DNA of 6,128 nucleotides from Verrucomicrobiota bacterium. GTDB lineage: Bacteria > Verrucomicrobiota > Kiritimatiellia > Kiritimatiellales > Tichowtungiaceae. The notes beneath the pieces are model-generated. The model was not told where the DNA came from. It made no database searches and saw nothing but the letters and a program-made list of their open reading frames with translations. Of this stretch, positions 1 through 5,900 are shown one piece after another; position 1 is the first letter of the stretch; each line of letters opens with the position of its first letter. The translations under genes and the position numbers were made by a program. The stretch lies in NCBI GenBank assembly GCA_020853375.1, contig JADYZA010000216.1:1-6128 (forward strand), read 5' to 3'.

Positions 1-1764
1 AAAACACGCGAAGGGACCTTCGGAAAATCCTTCATGTATTTCGAGCCAGCCTATATTACCGCAGAAAAAACAGAGCGGGTTTCAACAAATGAATTTGTGA
101 TGTATAACGCCACAATCACAACCTGTTCAGGGGAAAATCCGACTGTATATGCCAAGGCAAAAGAAGTTCGAGTCCTCGATGAAAAGAAAGCCAGTGGCGT
201 TTTCATAAAGGCTAAACACGTCACTTTCTTTGTCGGCCCAGTTCCAGTTTTTTACACCCCAATATGGCAACGCCATCTCGGTTACCGCATCTTTACCTTC
301 ACGGTCGGTTATGGCTCACGCGTTGGTGCCTTCCTTATGGGCCGTGCGGAATTGCATCCGACGGAATGGCTGACGTCCAACACGCACTTCGACCTGTATT
401 CCAAACGGGGTCTCGGTATTGGTCAGGATTTCGACTGGGTGACTCCGCATGGTAAAGGTGCGATCGAGACCTACTATATTGACGACAACGACCCGTACAG
501 TAACAAGGATGACAGTGCTGTTGAAAAAGCCCTGACTGATTCACAGCGCTACCGTATAAAGATCACCCATCGAGAACAGCTGAACAAAGAAACCTATTTT
601 TCCACAAAGCTGAACTGGTTGAGTGATCCGGGCGTGTTGCGTGATTTCTTCAACGAGGAATACAAGTACGCCGCCAATCCGGAAAACTATGCTGTCGTGC
701 AGCATTCCGCTGAGGATTACGCCGCCAGCCTGCGGTTGGATCGCCGCATGTATGATTTCTATACCGCTGTGGATCGTATGCCGGAGCTGACCTACGACAA
801 GTACCGTTCGCAAATCGGCGATTCGCCATTTGTTTTTGAGAGCGAAAACAGCGCCGTATATCTCGATAAGCGGCATTCCGAAACAAATGCACCGCTAATT
901 CCAGACTACAATAGTGCTAGGTTCGATACGCACGACCAGATTTTCCTGCCTCTGCGTTTTGACGAATTCTTCAATGTCATTCCGCGCGCTGGTTATCGTG
1001 GAACATGGTATAGCGACACGGAGACAGGTGATGCGGCTCTTCGTAATCTGTATGAACTTGGCACGCTGACATCCTTTAAGTCATACAAGACACTGACGGA
1101 GAAGAGCAGTTACTTTGGAACCGGTCTGCGCCATGTGGTCGAACCCTATGCCGACTACAGTTATCGCTATGCCACCATGCACACCAACGAGATTCACCAG
1201 TTTGATGCCATTGATGCGCTCGACGAGCAGAATGAAGTTCGTCTAGGTGCCCGGAACTTACTGCAAAGCAAGCGGGGCGTGAAACGCATAGCCAACGTGG
1301 TTGATAGTGATGTGTATACAACCTATCGCCTCGATCATCGATCTGGCGAAAGAGCTTTCAGCAATCTAGTCGCTGATACCGAAGTGAGTTTGACCGACAA
1401 CTTCTTTATCGGGACTGATCTTGAGTACAACTGGTATACACACGACCTGACTCCGGCGAATGCGCGCGCTAAGTTCATCACGGACGATCAGAGTGAATAC
1501 AGTTTAGAATACCGCTATCTGGATGGAACCCGGTCGTTGTTTACGCCTAAAGCGGTTCTCTTCCCGAACGACAAATGGTCCTATGAATTTTCCGCCAGCT
1601 ACGATGGGAAATATGACGAGTGGTACGAACGGAAAATTCTGATTAACCACAAGTTTGACTGTATCGGTATGGGGGTCGGACTGAAAGTGGATGAGGACAA
1701 CGAGCCGCAGTTCTGGATACAGTTCTGGCTTACGGCCTTTCCGAAGAGCGAAGTTAAACTGTAA
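1..1764 (+). CDS. lptD: LPS-assembly protein LptD, 3' part (5' end outside window)
   Basis: The reading frame is open from base 1, so the visible 587 codons are the C-terminal part of a larger protein; the ATG at 34 is internal, not the start. LptD is the outer-membrane beta-barrel that, with LptE, inserts LPS into the outer leaflet. Codons 1-90 look like the end of the periplasmic LptA-like jellyroll: a 'TTC' strand followed by 'YAKAKEV', then the conserved turn 'PVPVFYTPIW' at about 80-89 leading into the barrel. From about codon 95 to the end there are alternating aromatic/polar strands rich in Tyr, Asp and Arg, ending in an aromatic strand (FWIQFWLTAF), as expected for an outer-membrane barrel. 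Only two cysteines are visible, C42 and C554, placed like the N- and C-terminal partners of the LptD disulfides. The family call is firm; a divergent OstA-like barrel is the only real alternative. Confidence 0.85.
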   Translation, partial: KTREGTFGKSFMYFEPAYITAEKTERVSTNEFVMYNATITTCSGENPTVYAKAKEVRVLDEKKASGVFIKAKHVTFFVGPVPVFYTPIWQRHLGYRIFTFTVGYGSRVGAFLMGRAELHPTEWLTSNTHFDLYSKRGLGIGQDFDWVTPHGKGAIETYYIDDNDPYSNKDDSAVEKALTDSQRYRIKITHREQLNKETYFSTKLNWLSDPGVLRDFFNEEYKYAANPENYAVVQHSAEDYAASLRLDRRMYDFYTAVDRMPELTYDKYRSQIGDSPFVFESENSAVYLDKRHSETNAPLIPDYNSARFDTHDQIFLPLRFDEFFNVIPRAGYRGTWYSDTETGDAALRNLYELGTLTSFKSYKTLTEKSSYFGTGLRHVVEPYADYSYRYATMHTNEIHQFDAIDALDEQNEVRLGARNLLQSKRGVKRIANVVDSDVYTTYRLDHRSGERAFSNLVADTEVSLTDNFFIGTDLEYNWYTHDLTPANARAKFITDDQSEYSLEYRYLDGTRSLFTPKAVLFPNDKWSYEFSASYDGKYDEWYERKILINHKFDCIGMGVGLKVDEDNEPQFWIQFWLTAFPKSEVKL

Positions 1765-1779
1765 ATGATCATCTAATTT

Positions 1780-1807
1780 CAGGTGGAAGTCGGTTGATTC
1801 CCGCCTG
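1780..1807 (+). terminator. weak hairpin downstream of lptD, possible terminator
   Basis: CAGGTGGAA (1780-1788) can pair with TTCCCGCCTG (1798-1807), leaving one bulged C, one G-U pair and a 9-nt loop. It begins 16 nt after the lptD stop. The following sequence is AGTTTCTG, so the U tract is poor. A second hairpin, CTTTTCC (1830-1836) with GGGAAAG (1844-1850), is followed by the AT-rich ATTATATTTT (1851-1860). Either could end lptD transcription, but neither is a textbook intrinsic terminator. Confidence 0.3.
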
Positions 1808-1873
1808 AGTTTCTGAAAAATGCCGCAGACTTTTCCAATCATCGGGAAAGATTATATTTTGCGGTTCAGGGTC

Positions 1874-1901
1874 TTGACTTAGCGGACAATTTCTATACCT
1901 T
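1874..1901 (+). promoter_or_regulatory. probable sigma70-type promoter of tRNA-Asn
   Basis: A -35-like TTGACT (1874-1879, five of six consensus bases) is followed after 16 nt by TACCTT (1896-1901) as -10; the overlapping TATACC (1894-1899) matches better but gives a short 14-nt spacer. Between the -10 and the tRNA 5' end at 1916 lies a GC-rich stretch (GGCGGC, 1903-1908), the kind of discriminator associated with stringently controlled stable-RNA promoters. Position and composition support it; the -10 is weak. Confidence 0.45.
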
Positions 1902-1915
1902 TGGCGGCTCTTAAT

Positions 1916-1990
1916 TCCGGTGTGGCGCAGTGGTAGCGCAGGTGACTGTTAATCACTTGGTCGTAGGTTCGAATCCTACCACCGGAGCCA
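1916..1990 (+). tRNA. tRNA-Asn (anticodon GTT)
   Basis: A complete cloverleaf can be folded by eye. The acceptor stem TCCGGTG (1916-1922) pairs with CACCGGA (1980-1986). The D stem GCGC/GCGC (1925-1928, 1936-1939) has loop AGTGGTA. The anticodon stem GGTGA/TCACT (1941-1945, 1953-1957) has loop CTGTTAA with anticodon GTT at 1948-1950. The variable loop has five bases, and the T stem GTAGG/CCTAC encloses TTCGAAT. The discriminator is G1987, and CCA (1988-1990) is encoded in the DNA. Anticodon GTT decodes AAC and AAU, hence asparagine. It lies between lptD and the convergent recR gene and seems to be a single-gene transcription unit with its own promoter and terminator. Confidence 0.97.
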
Positions 1991-1995
1991 ATTTG

Positions 1996-2021
1996 ACCGA
2001 TGCGATTTGCATCGGTTTTTT
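1996..2021 (+). terminator. Rho-independent terminator after tRNA-Asn
   Basis: ACCGATGC (1996-2003) and GCATCGGT (2009-2016) form a perfect 8-bp stem with a five-base loop (GATTT), followed by a run of six T (2016-2021) and further T-rich sequence. It starts six bases after the tRNA CCA end. On the opposite strand the stem is not followed by a U tract, so it probably does not serve the converging recR transcript. Confidence 0.9.
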
Positions 2022-2028
2022 ATTTTCG

Positions 2029-2631
2029 CTAAAGCGCCTGACGGCCCTGAATGGCTCGAGAAAGAGTCGTGGCATCCGTGTATTCAATTGCGCTTCCTGA
2101 TGGAATGCCGAAAGCCAGACGTGAAGCTTTCACGCCGCGGCTGGTGATCAGTTCGGCCAAATAACTTGCGGTGGCTTCACTTTCGACATCGGTGCCAAGC
2201 GCCACAAGCACTTCCTGAATATTTTCGGATTGAAGTCGCGATAGCAGCTCGTTTACGCGCAGATCCGCCACGCCTTTTCCTAGCGCGGGCGAAAGGTGTC
2301 CGCCTAACACGTGGTAGCGTCCGGTGAAACCGTTGCAGCTTTCAATTTTCATGATGTCGCCGGGGCTTTCCACTACGCAGAGCAAGCCCGTAGCGCGTTT
2401 CCCGTCGGTGCAGAGCGCGCAGGGATTTTCTTTTATGACGGTGATGCTCCCGCAGCGGGAGCATGTGTTCACCTGCTCATCAGCAACCAATAGAGCGTCA
2501 GCCAGTTTTCGGGCCAGTCCGTCACGGTTCTGCACCAGTGCGAACGCCATTCTTTCAGCGGAACGTTTTCCGATGCCTGGAAGTTTTTCAAGCGCCGCGA
2601 TCAGGTCATCTAATGGCAAAAGATGTTTCAT
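2029..2631 (-). CDS. recR: recombination mediator protein RecR
   Basis: RecR acts with RecO, and with RecF where present, to load RecA on SSB-coated single-stranded DNA at gaps and stalled forks. The 200-aa length is normal for the family. In order: a helix-hairpin-helix DNA-binding segment with 'LPGIGKRSAERMA' at about 17-29; a C4 zinc finger with C57, C60, C71 and C74; a Toprim domain beginning 'CVVESPGDIM' (E88, D92) and continuing 'GTDVESEATA' (about 146-155); and the typical C-terminal block 'RLAFGIPSGS...EYTDATTLSRAIQGR'. The ATG lies two bases after the ybaB stop. No strong Shine-Dalgarno sequence is visible within ten bases, so translation is probably coupled to ybaB. It is the last gene of the dnaX-ybaB-recR cluster, an arrangement found in many bacteria. 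Confidence 0.97.
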   Translation of the reverse strand: MKHLLPLDDLIAALEKLPGIGKRSAERMAFALVQNRDGLARKLADALLVADEQVNTCSRCGSITVIKENPCALCTDGKRATGLLCVVESPGDIMKIESCNGFTGRYHVLGGHLSPALGKGVADLRVNELLSRLQSENIQEVLVALGTDVESEATASYLAELITSRGVKASRLAFGIPSGSAIEYTDATTLSRAIQGRQAL

Positions 2632-2633
2632 GG

Positions 2634-2924
2634 TTAGAAGGGCAGCCCCATTCCGGCAGTGAGGCTTTTCATGTCATTGGCCGCGGCCATCTGCGCCTCG
2701 TTGAGAATGCCTTTGAATGCATCCAGAATCGCGCCTTCGATTTTCTTCATATTGCCTGACTGAATCAACTCCGGAGAAATGGTGATGCTTTGCGGTTTCA
2801 TATCGCAGGTCATTTTCACGGTCACCTGTCCACCAGCACTGGAAAATTCAACTTTTTTGCTGGCCAGCTGTTTCTGGATTTTTTTCATTTCAGCGACCTG
2901 CTTCATCATTTTCATCATGTCCAT
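2634..2924 (-). CDS. ybaB: YbaB/EbfC family nucleoid-associated protein
   Basis: A 96-aa protein of the YbaB/EbfC family, small dimeric proteins that bind DNA and associate with the nucleoid. It has the family pattern: a Met/Lys-rich N-terminal helix (MDMMKMMKQVAEMKKIQKQL), then a beta segment with 'GGQVTVKMTCDMKPQSITISPEL' features (about 31-53), then a long C-terminal helix with 'ILDAFKGILNEAQMAAANDM' at about 66-85 and a short Gly/Met/Pro tail. The start at 2924 is preferred over an in-frame upstream ATG at 2984. The purine-rich GAAAGGAA (about 2931-2938) sits seven bases upstream of it, and the longer form would overlap the end of dnaX and add residues not typical of the family. The gap to the dnaX stop is 13 bases and to recR two bases, so the three genes are almost certainly co-transcribed. 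Confidence 0.95.
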   Translation of the reverse strand: MDMMKMMKQVAEMKKIQKQLASKKVEFSSAGGQVTVKMTCDMKPQSITISPELIQSGNMKKIEGAILDAFKGILNEAQMAAANDMKSLTAGMGLPF

Positions 2925-2937
2925 ACGAAGTTCCTTT

Positions 2938-4524
2938 CTACTTTCGAATATCAAAAATTTCTCCGCTGAAGGTCTCCATGACACTTCGCACGGCCGGATT
3001 TGTGTAATACTTCTGTTTATCCGTCAGACCCTGAACCGGTGTATCAGTCGGTAGGCATTTTAAACTGCCCGCAAGAATACTGAAGCCGACAGAAACCGGA
3101 CGTTTCAGAAACGAGCTGAGGGTTTTTTGAATGAACAAAAGAGTGCGCGGATTTTCCAAATTGGAAAGTTCTCCGGAAAACTCGGGATCGATGCCGATTG
3201 TGACGTGTGTGTCGGAAGCACTCAGCGGTATCGTATCCGTCAGGTAGTGCTTGGCTTGAGGCGCGCCCTTTGACATGTGCTCAATCAGCTCGGCCCATGC
3301 GGATTTGAGCCGCTCTAAATCATCCGTGGGCTTTTTTTTTACGTCGTATTCCGCCGGAGACTCTTGCGCCATGGAAACAGCGGGCGCGGCCTTTAACGCA
3401 ACAACCTGTTTCATCAATTCGTCAATTGTTGCGACGGTGGCGGCGCGGGAGGCGCGGATGAGCGCGGTTTCAAGCATCGTCCGTTTAGAGAGGGCGTAGC
3501 GCATCCGGCTGTCGGCATCGATCAGCAGTTCAATGATTCGTAACAAACGTCCATCGGAACTTCTCGCCGCCTGTTTTTTGAGTGTGTCAATTTGAGTTTC
3601 CGGGAGATCAAAGGCGGCGAAATTTTTCCCGGCGTGCATGACAATCAGCAGATTGCGGAACTGATCAAGCAGTTCGAGCACGACGCGCTGCATGTCTTTG
3701 CCGCTTTGATCAATCTTTGCGACCGCTTCGATGATAGCGGGAATGTTGCCGTCCAAAATGGCGTCGGTCAGCCCTTCGAGCTGTGTGCGGCTGATTAGTC
3801 CAAACACTGAAAGCACATCGGCTTCTTCAATTGTTTTTCCTCGGAAGGAAACGAGCTGATCCAGTGCGCTTTCCGCATCGCGCAGTCCGCCTTCAGCGCC
3901 TCGGGCGATGGCGAGCAGGGCATCTGCGCTGATGGTTATTCCTTCTGCCTTGGCGATTTTCTGCAACTGAGCTGTGATGTCGGCTACCGAGATGCGGCGC
4001 AGATCGAACCGCTGACAGCGCGACAGAATGGTGCTGAGCACTTTCTGCGGTTCTGTGGTGGCGAAGAAAAATTTGACATGCGGCGGGGGCTCTTCGAGCG
4101 TTTTCAGAAGGGCGTTGAAGGCATCGCGAGAGAGCATGTGCACTTCGTCGATGATGTAAATTTTATACGGTCCGCGCACTGGGGCGTAACGGACATTGTC
4201 GCGCAGTTCCTGTACGTTATCGATCCCGCGGTTGGAGGCGCCGTCGATTTCAATGACATCCAAGCTACTGCCGTTTACAATCTCTTTGCAGGAAGCGCAT
4301 GAGCCGCACGGTTCGGAACCCTGACGGTTCTGGCAGTTCAGCGCTTTGGCGAGAATGCGGGCCGTGGTGGTTTTACCTGTGCCGCGCGGCCCGACAAAAA
4401 GATAGGCGTGCGCCAGACGTCCGCTCTGGATTGCGTTATGCAATGTTTGTGTGACGTGGTTTTGACCCACCACGTCCGCGAAAACCTGCGGTCGCCATTT
4501 TCGTGCTAGAACTTCGTATCCCAT
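2938..4524 (-). CDS. dnaX: DNA polymerase III subunit tau/gamma (clamp-loader ATPase)
   Basis: DnaX is the AAA+ motor of the clamp loader that places the beta sliding clamp on primed DNA. Visible motifs: Walker A GPRGTGKT (45-52); zinc-binding C64, C73, C76 and C79; Walker B IIDEVH (124-129); sensor 1 in FATTEPQ (154-160); the SRC arginine-finger motif (168-170); sensor 2 GGLRDA around R215. The collar domain follows to about 365. A low-complexity linker with 'AQESPAEYDVKKKP' (about 386-399) leads to a C-terminal domain of about 125 residues, including 'LKSAWAELIEHM'. At 528 aa it is shorter than the E. coli protein (643 aa) but within family range. The linker codons K396-K398 carry a probable recoding site, described separately, that would yield a roughly 401-aa gamma form. 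The ATG at 4524 gives the family's usual N-terminus (MGYEVLARKWRP); no clear Shine-Dalgarno sequence precedes it. First gene of the dnaX-ybaB-recR operon. Confidence 0.97.
   Translation of the reverse strand: MGYEVLARKWRPQVFADVVGQNHVTQTLHNAIQSGRLAHAYLFVGPRGTGKTTTARILAKALNCQNRQGSEPCGSCASCKEIVNGSSLDVIEIDGASNRGIDNVQELRDNVRYAPVRGPYKIYIIDEVHMLSRDAFNALLKTLEEPPPHVKFFFATTEPQKVLSTILSRCQRFDLRRISVADITAQLQKIAKAEGITISADALLAIARGAEGGLRDAESALDQLVSFRGKTIEEADVLSVFGLISRTQLEGLTDAILDGNIPAIIEAVAKIDQSGKDMQRVVLELLDQFRNLLIVMHAGKNFAAFDLPETQIDTLKKQAARSSDGRLLRIIELLIDADSRMRYALSKRTMLETALIRASRAATVATIDELMKQVVALKAAPAVSMAQESPAEYDVKKKPTDDLERLKSAWAELIEHMSKGAPQAKHYLTDTIPLSASDTHVTIGIDPEFSGELSNLENPRTLLFIQKTLSSFLKRPVSVGFSILAGSLKCLPTDTPVQGLTDKQKYYTNPAVRSVMETFSGEIFDIRK
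3293..3340 (-). promoter_or_regulatory. predicted dnaX recoding site (slippery A9 run plus hairpin)
   Basis: Read on the minus strand, dnaX codons GTA AAA AAA AAG (3342-3331) contain nine consecutive A and the heptamer A AAA AAG (3337-3331), the same slippery heptamer as E. coli dnaX. After a -1 slip the ribosome reads GCC CAC GGA and then stops at TGA (3322-3320), adding Ala-His-Gly and giving about 401 residues. One added A in the mRNA gives the same product, and one lost A gives a stop five codons later (about 402 aa). Immediately 3', GCCCACGGAT (3331-3322) can pair with ATCCG..TGGGC (3304-3293), ten base pairs with a two-base bulge; once the lower half is melted, the upper CGGAT/ATCCG stem begins five bases after the heptamer. 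A weak SD-like GGCGGA (3355-3350) lies 12 bases upstream of the heptamer. Whether ribosomal or transcriptional slippage dominates cannot be read from the sequence. Confidence 0.7.
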
Positions 4525-4627
4525 GTGCTTTAGAAGGTAGCGACCCTGCTGACAGTTGGCAAGATGCTAAGGACGGTAAACTTGAGCGTTCCAATGTGTG
4601 GAAACTAGCGGTAATTCTTTCCAGTAT

Positions 4628-4657
4628 TTGGATTTCGAATTTTCCCGGAATTACTAT
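4628..4657 (+). promoter_or_regulatory. candidate promoter for the TIGR04073-like/surE pair
   Basis: TTGGAT (4628-4633) and TACTAT (4652-4657) are separated by 18 bases, and each matches four of six sigma70 consensus bases. The -10 end lies 53 bases before the ATG at 4711. It is the best match found in the divergent region but is not strong. Confidence 0.3.
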
Positions 4658-4697
4658 ATCCTGAATGCCGAATTCCCCGATTGAGAGGGGACAAATT

Positions 4698-4704
4698 GGG
4701 AGGG
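4698..4704 (+). promoter_or_regulatory. ribosome binding site fixing the start of the TIGR04073-like gene
   Basis: GGGAGGG six bases before ATG 4711 is the strongest Shine-Dalgarno match in the window. It decides in favour of this start over the in-frame TTG at 4681. Confidence 0.8.
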
Positions 4705-4710
4705 CTGAAC

Positions 4711-5073
4711 ATGCGGTTGGTGCTTATTCTATTTTTCGCTCTGAGTGTGACGGGAGCATTACGAGCCGAAACGGTTGCCGGACATAACTTGTCCAACACA
4801 GAAGCTGTCGTTCAGGACATGTCGTCTAAACTGAACCGGGGTGTGGTCAACGTTTTGACGGGCTGGGGTGAGATTCCCCGCCAAATGATTATTTCAGGTC
4901 AGGATAAAGGCTGGTGGGCGGTTCTGCCGGTCGGAATTCCTGCCGGGTTGATCCTGACGGTTGCCCGCACAGGAACCGGCCTTTTTGAAATCGTGACGTT
5001 CATTGCTCCAATTGATGACTCTTACGGCCCGCTGATTGATCCGGCCTTTGTCTGGCAGAAAAGCACTCTATGA
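4711..5073 (+). CDS. secreted protein resembling exosortase-associated TIGR04073 family
   Basis: A 120-aa protein of unknown biochemical role. Residues 1-18 (MRLVLILFFALSVTGALRA) form a short signal peptide with a likely cleavage after Ala-18 or Ala-19, so the mature protein of about 100 aa should be periplasmic or membrane-associated. The body carries the pattern I recognise for TIGR04073: 'KLNRGVVNVLTGWGEIPRQM' (about 41-60), a Gly/hydrophobic stretch (about 70-88) that could enter or touch a membrane, 'VARTGTGLFEIVTF' (about 88-101), and a C-terminal 'YGPLIDPAFVW'. The family name reflects co-occurrence with exosortase/PEP-CTERM systems; no exosortase gene is visible here. The start at 4711 is chosen because GGGAGGG (4698-4704) lies six bases upstream and it gives a clean signal peptide; an upstream TTG at 4681 in frame would spoil it. 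Its stop overlaps the surE start (ATGA), which implies translational coupling. Family assignment is from memory of the motif. Confidence 0.85.
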   Translation: MRLVLILFFALSVTGALRAETVAGHNLSNTEAVVQDMSSKLNRGVVNVLTGWGEIPRQMIISGQDKGWWAVLPVGIPAGLILTVARTGTGLFEIVTFIAPIDDSYGPLIDPAFVWQKSTL

Positions 5074-5831
5074 GAATTTTGATTTGTAACGACGACGGCA
5101 TTCACGCTCCGGGAATTGCCGCACTGCACGGTGCGGTGAAGCAGTTTGGCGAGCTTCATGTGATTGCGCCCGACGCGGAGCGCAGCGCGGCCGGACATGC
5201 CATCACACTGGCCGATCCGATTAAGAGCATGCCGATCGAGAAAAACGGCGAATTTTTCGGCTATGGTATCGGCGGGACACCAGCGGATTGCATTAAACTG
5301 GCGGTTTGCGCCGTGATGAAAGACACCCCGCCGGATTTGGTGTTGAGCGGTATCAATCTTGGTTCCAACACTGGGATCAGTGTGATTTATTCAGGAACCG
5401 TTTCGGCGGCAACCGAAGCGGTCATTTTGGGCATTCCGGGCGTTGCCTTTTCACTTTGCACCTACACGAATCCAGAATGGGAGATGGCCGGACGGATCGT
5501 CAAAGAACTCACGCAGAAGCTCATCGAAAACCCGATGCCTCCCAATGTGCTCCTTAATATCAACATGCCCAACCTGCCGTATGAGCAGCTCAAAGGGATA
5601 AAAGTCACCCGCATGGGCCGCTCGCGGTTTATCGAAAAATTTCATAAACGACTAGATCCTCAAGGACGCACTTACTACTGGCTCGATGGTGCGCTTGAGG
5701 TTCAAGACGACGGGGCTGATGTCGATATTCACGCCGTGCGCGACGGCTATGTCTCAATCACTCCGATCCATCTCGATTTAACTTCCTACGGGCATTTGAA
5801 AACTTTCCAGAGTCTGGAAAAAACCTTCTAA
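5070..5831 (+). CDS. surE: 5'/3'-nucleotidase SurE
   Basis: SurE is a divalent-metal-dependent phosphatase that removes phosphate from nucleoside monophosphates, and in some species from short polyphosphate; it is linked to stationary-phase survival and nucleotide-pool balance and is normally cytoplasmic. The 253-aa length is usual. The metal site is intact: N7-D8-D9-G10 at the N-terminus, S39 in 'DAERSAAGHAIT', and N96 in 'SGINLGSNTG'. Other conserved parts are 'GTPADCIKLA' (69-78), 'YSGTVSAATEA' (about 107-117) and 'LNINMPN' (about 162-168). The C-terminal part has 'DGYVSITPIHLDLT', the usual family ending. The ATG overlaps the previous gene's TGA, and no strong own Shine-Dalgarno site is visible, so translation is probably coupled to the secreted-protein gene. 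No intrinsic terminator follows the stop. Confidence 0.97.
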   Translation: MRILICNDDGIHAPGIAALHGAVKQFGELHVIAPDAERSAAGHAITLADPIKSMPIEKNGEFFGYGIGGTPADCIKLAVCAVMKDTPPDLVLSGINLGSNTGISVIYSGTVSAATEAVILGIPGVAFSLCTYTNPEWEMAGRIVKELTQKLIENPMPPNVLLNINMPNLPYEQLKGIKVTRMGRSRFIEKFHKRLDPQGRTYYWLDGALEVQDDGADVDIHAVRDGYVSITPIHLDLTSYGHLKTFQSLEKTF

Positions 5832-5900
5832 AAAATTCGCACGATCTATTTTCTAGTTCAATAGTGTGTGCGGGTTGGCATCACCAGAATAGAGGTCGAA

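Larger units (their letters stand above)
4525..4710. other. divergent intergenic region between dnaX and the TIGR04073-like gene
   Basis: These 186 bases separate two divergently transcribed genes and must hold promoters for both the dnaX operon and the surE pair. No convincing consensus promoter reading toward dnaX was found. One imperfect palindrome, GTTCCA (4588-4593) against TGGAAAC (4599-4605), with a five-base loop and one bulge, is short enough to be chance. No small gene with a ribosome binding site is seen. Confidence 0.5.

Noticed and set aside
541..876. 111-codon minus-strand open frame inside lptD
   Set aside because: It is antisense to a frame with clear LptD character, and its translation has no recognisable domain; treated as a shadow.
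1916..2028. tRNA-Asn 3' end as a possible integration site for a mobile element
   Set aside because: No repeated tRNA fragment, integrase or foreign-looking gene is present; the tRNA is followed directly by its terminator and recR.
2925..2984. Longer N-terminus for YbaB starting at the ATG at 2984
   Set aside because: It would overlap the dnaX 3' end, and the strong ribosome binding site and family-typical N-terminus point to 2924.
4605..4799. 64-codon minus-strand open frame across the divergent region
   Set aside because: It overlaps the signal-peptide region of the well-supported gene at 4711, shows no recognisable motif and has no clear ribosome binding site.
5804..5820. Perfect 7-bp inverted repeat TTTCCAG/CTGGAAA with a three-base loop at the end of surE
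   Set aside because: It lies inside the coding sequence and is followed by A-rich, not T-rich, sequence on the plus strand, so it is not an intrinsic terminator for surE.
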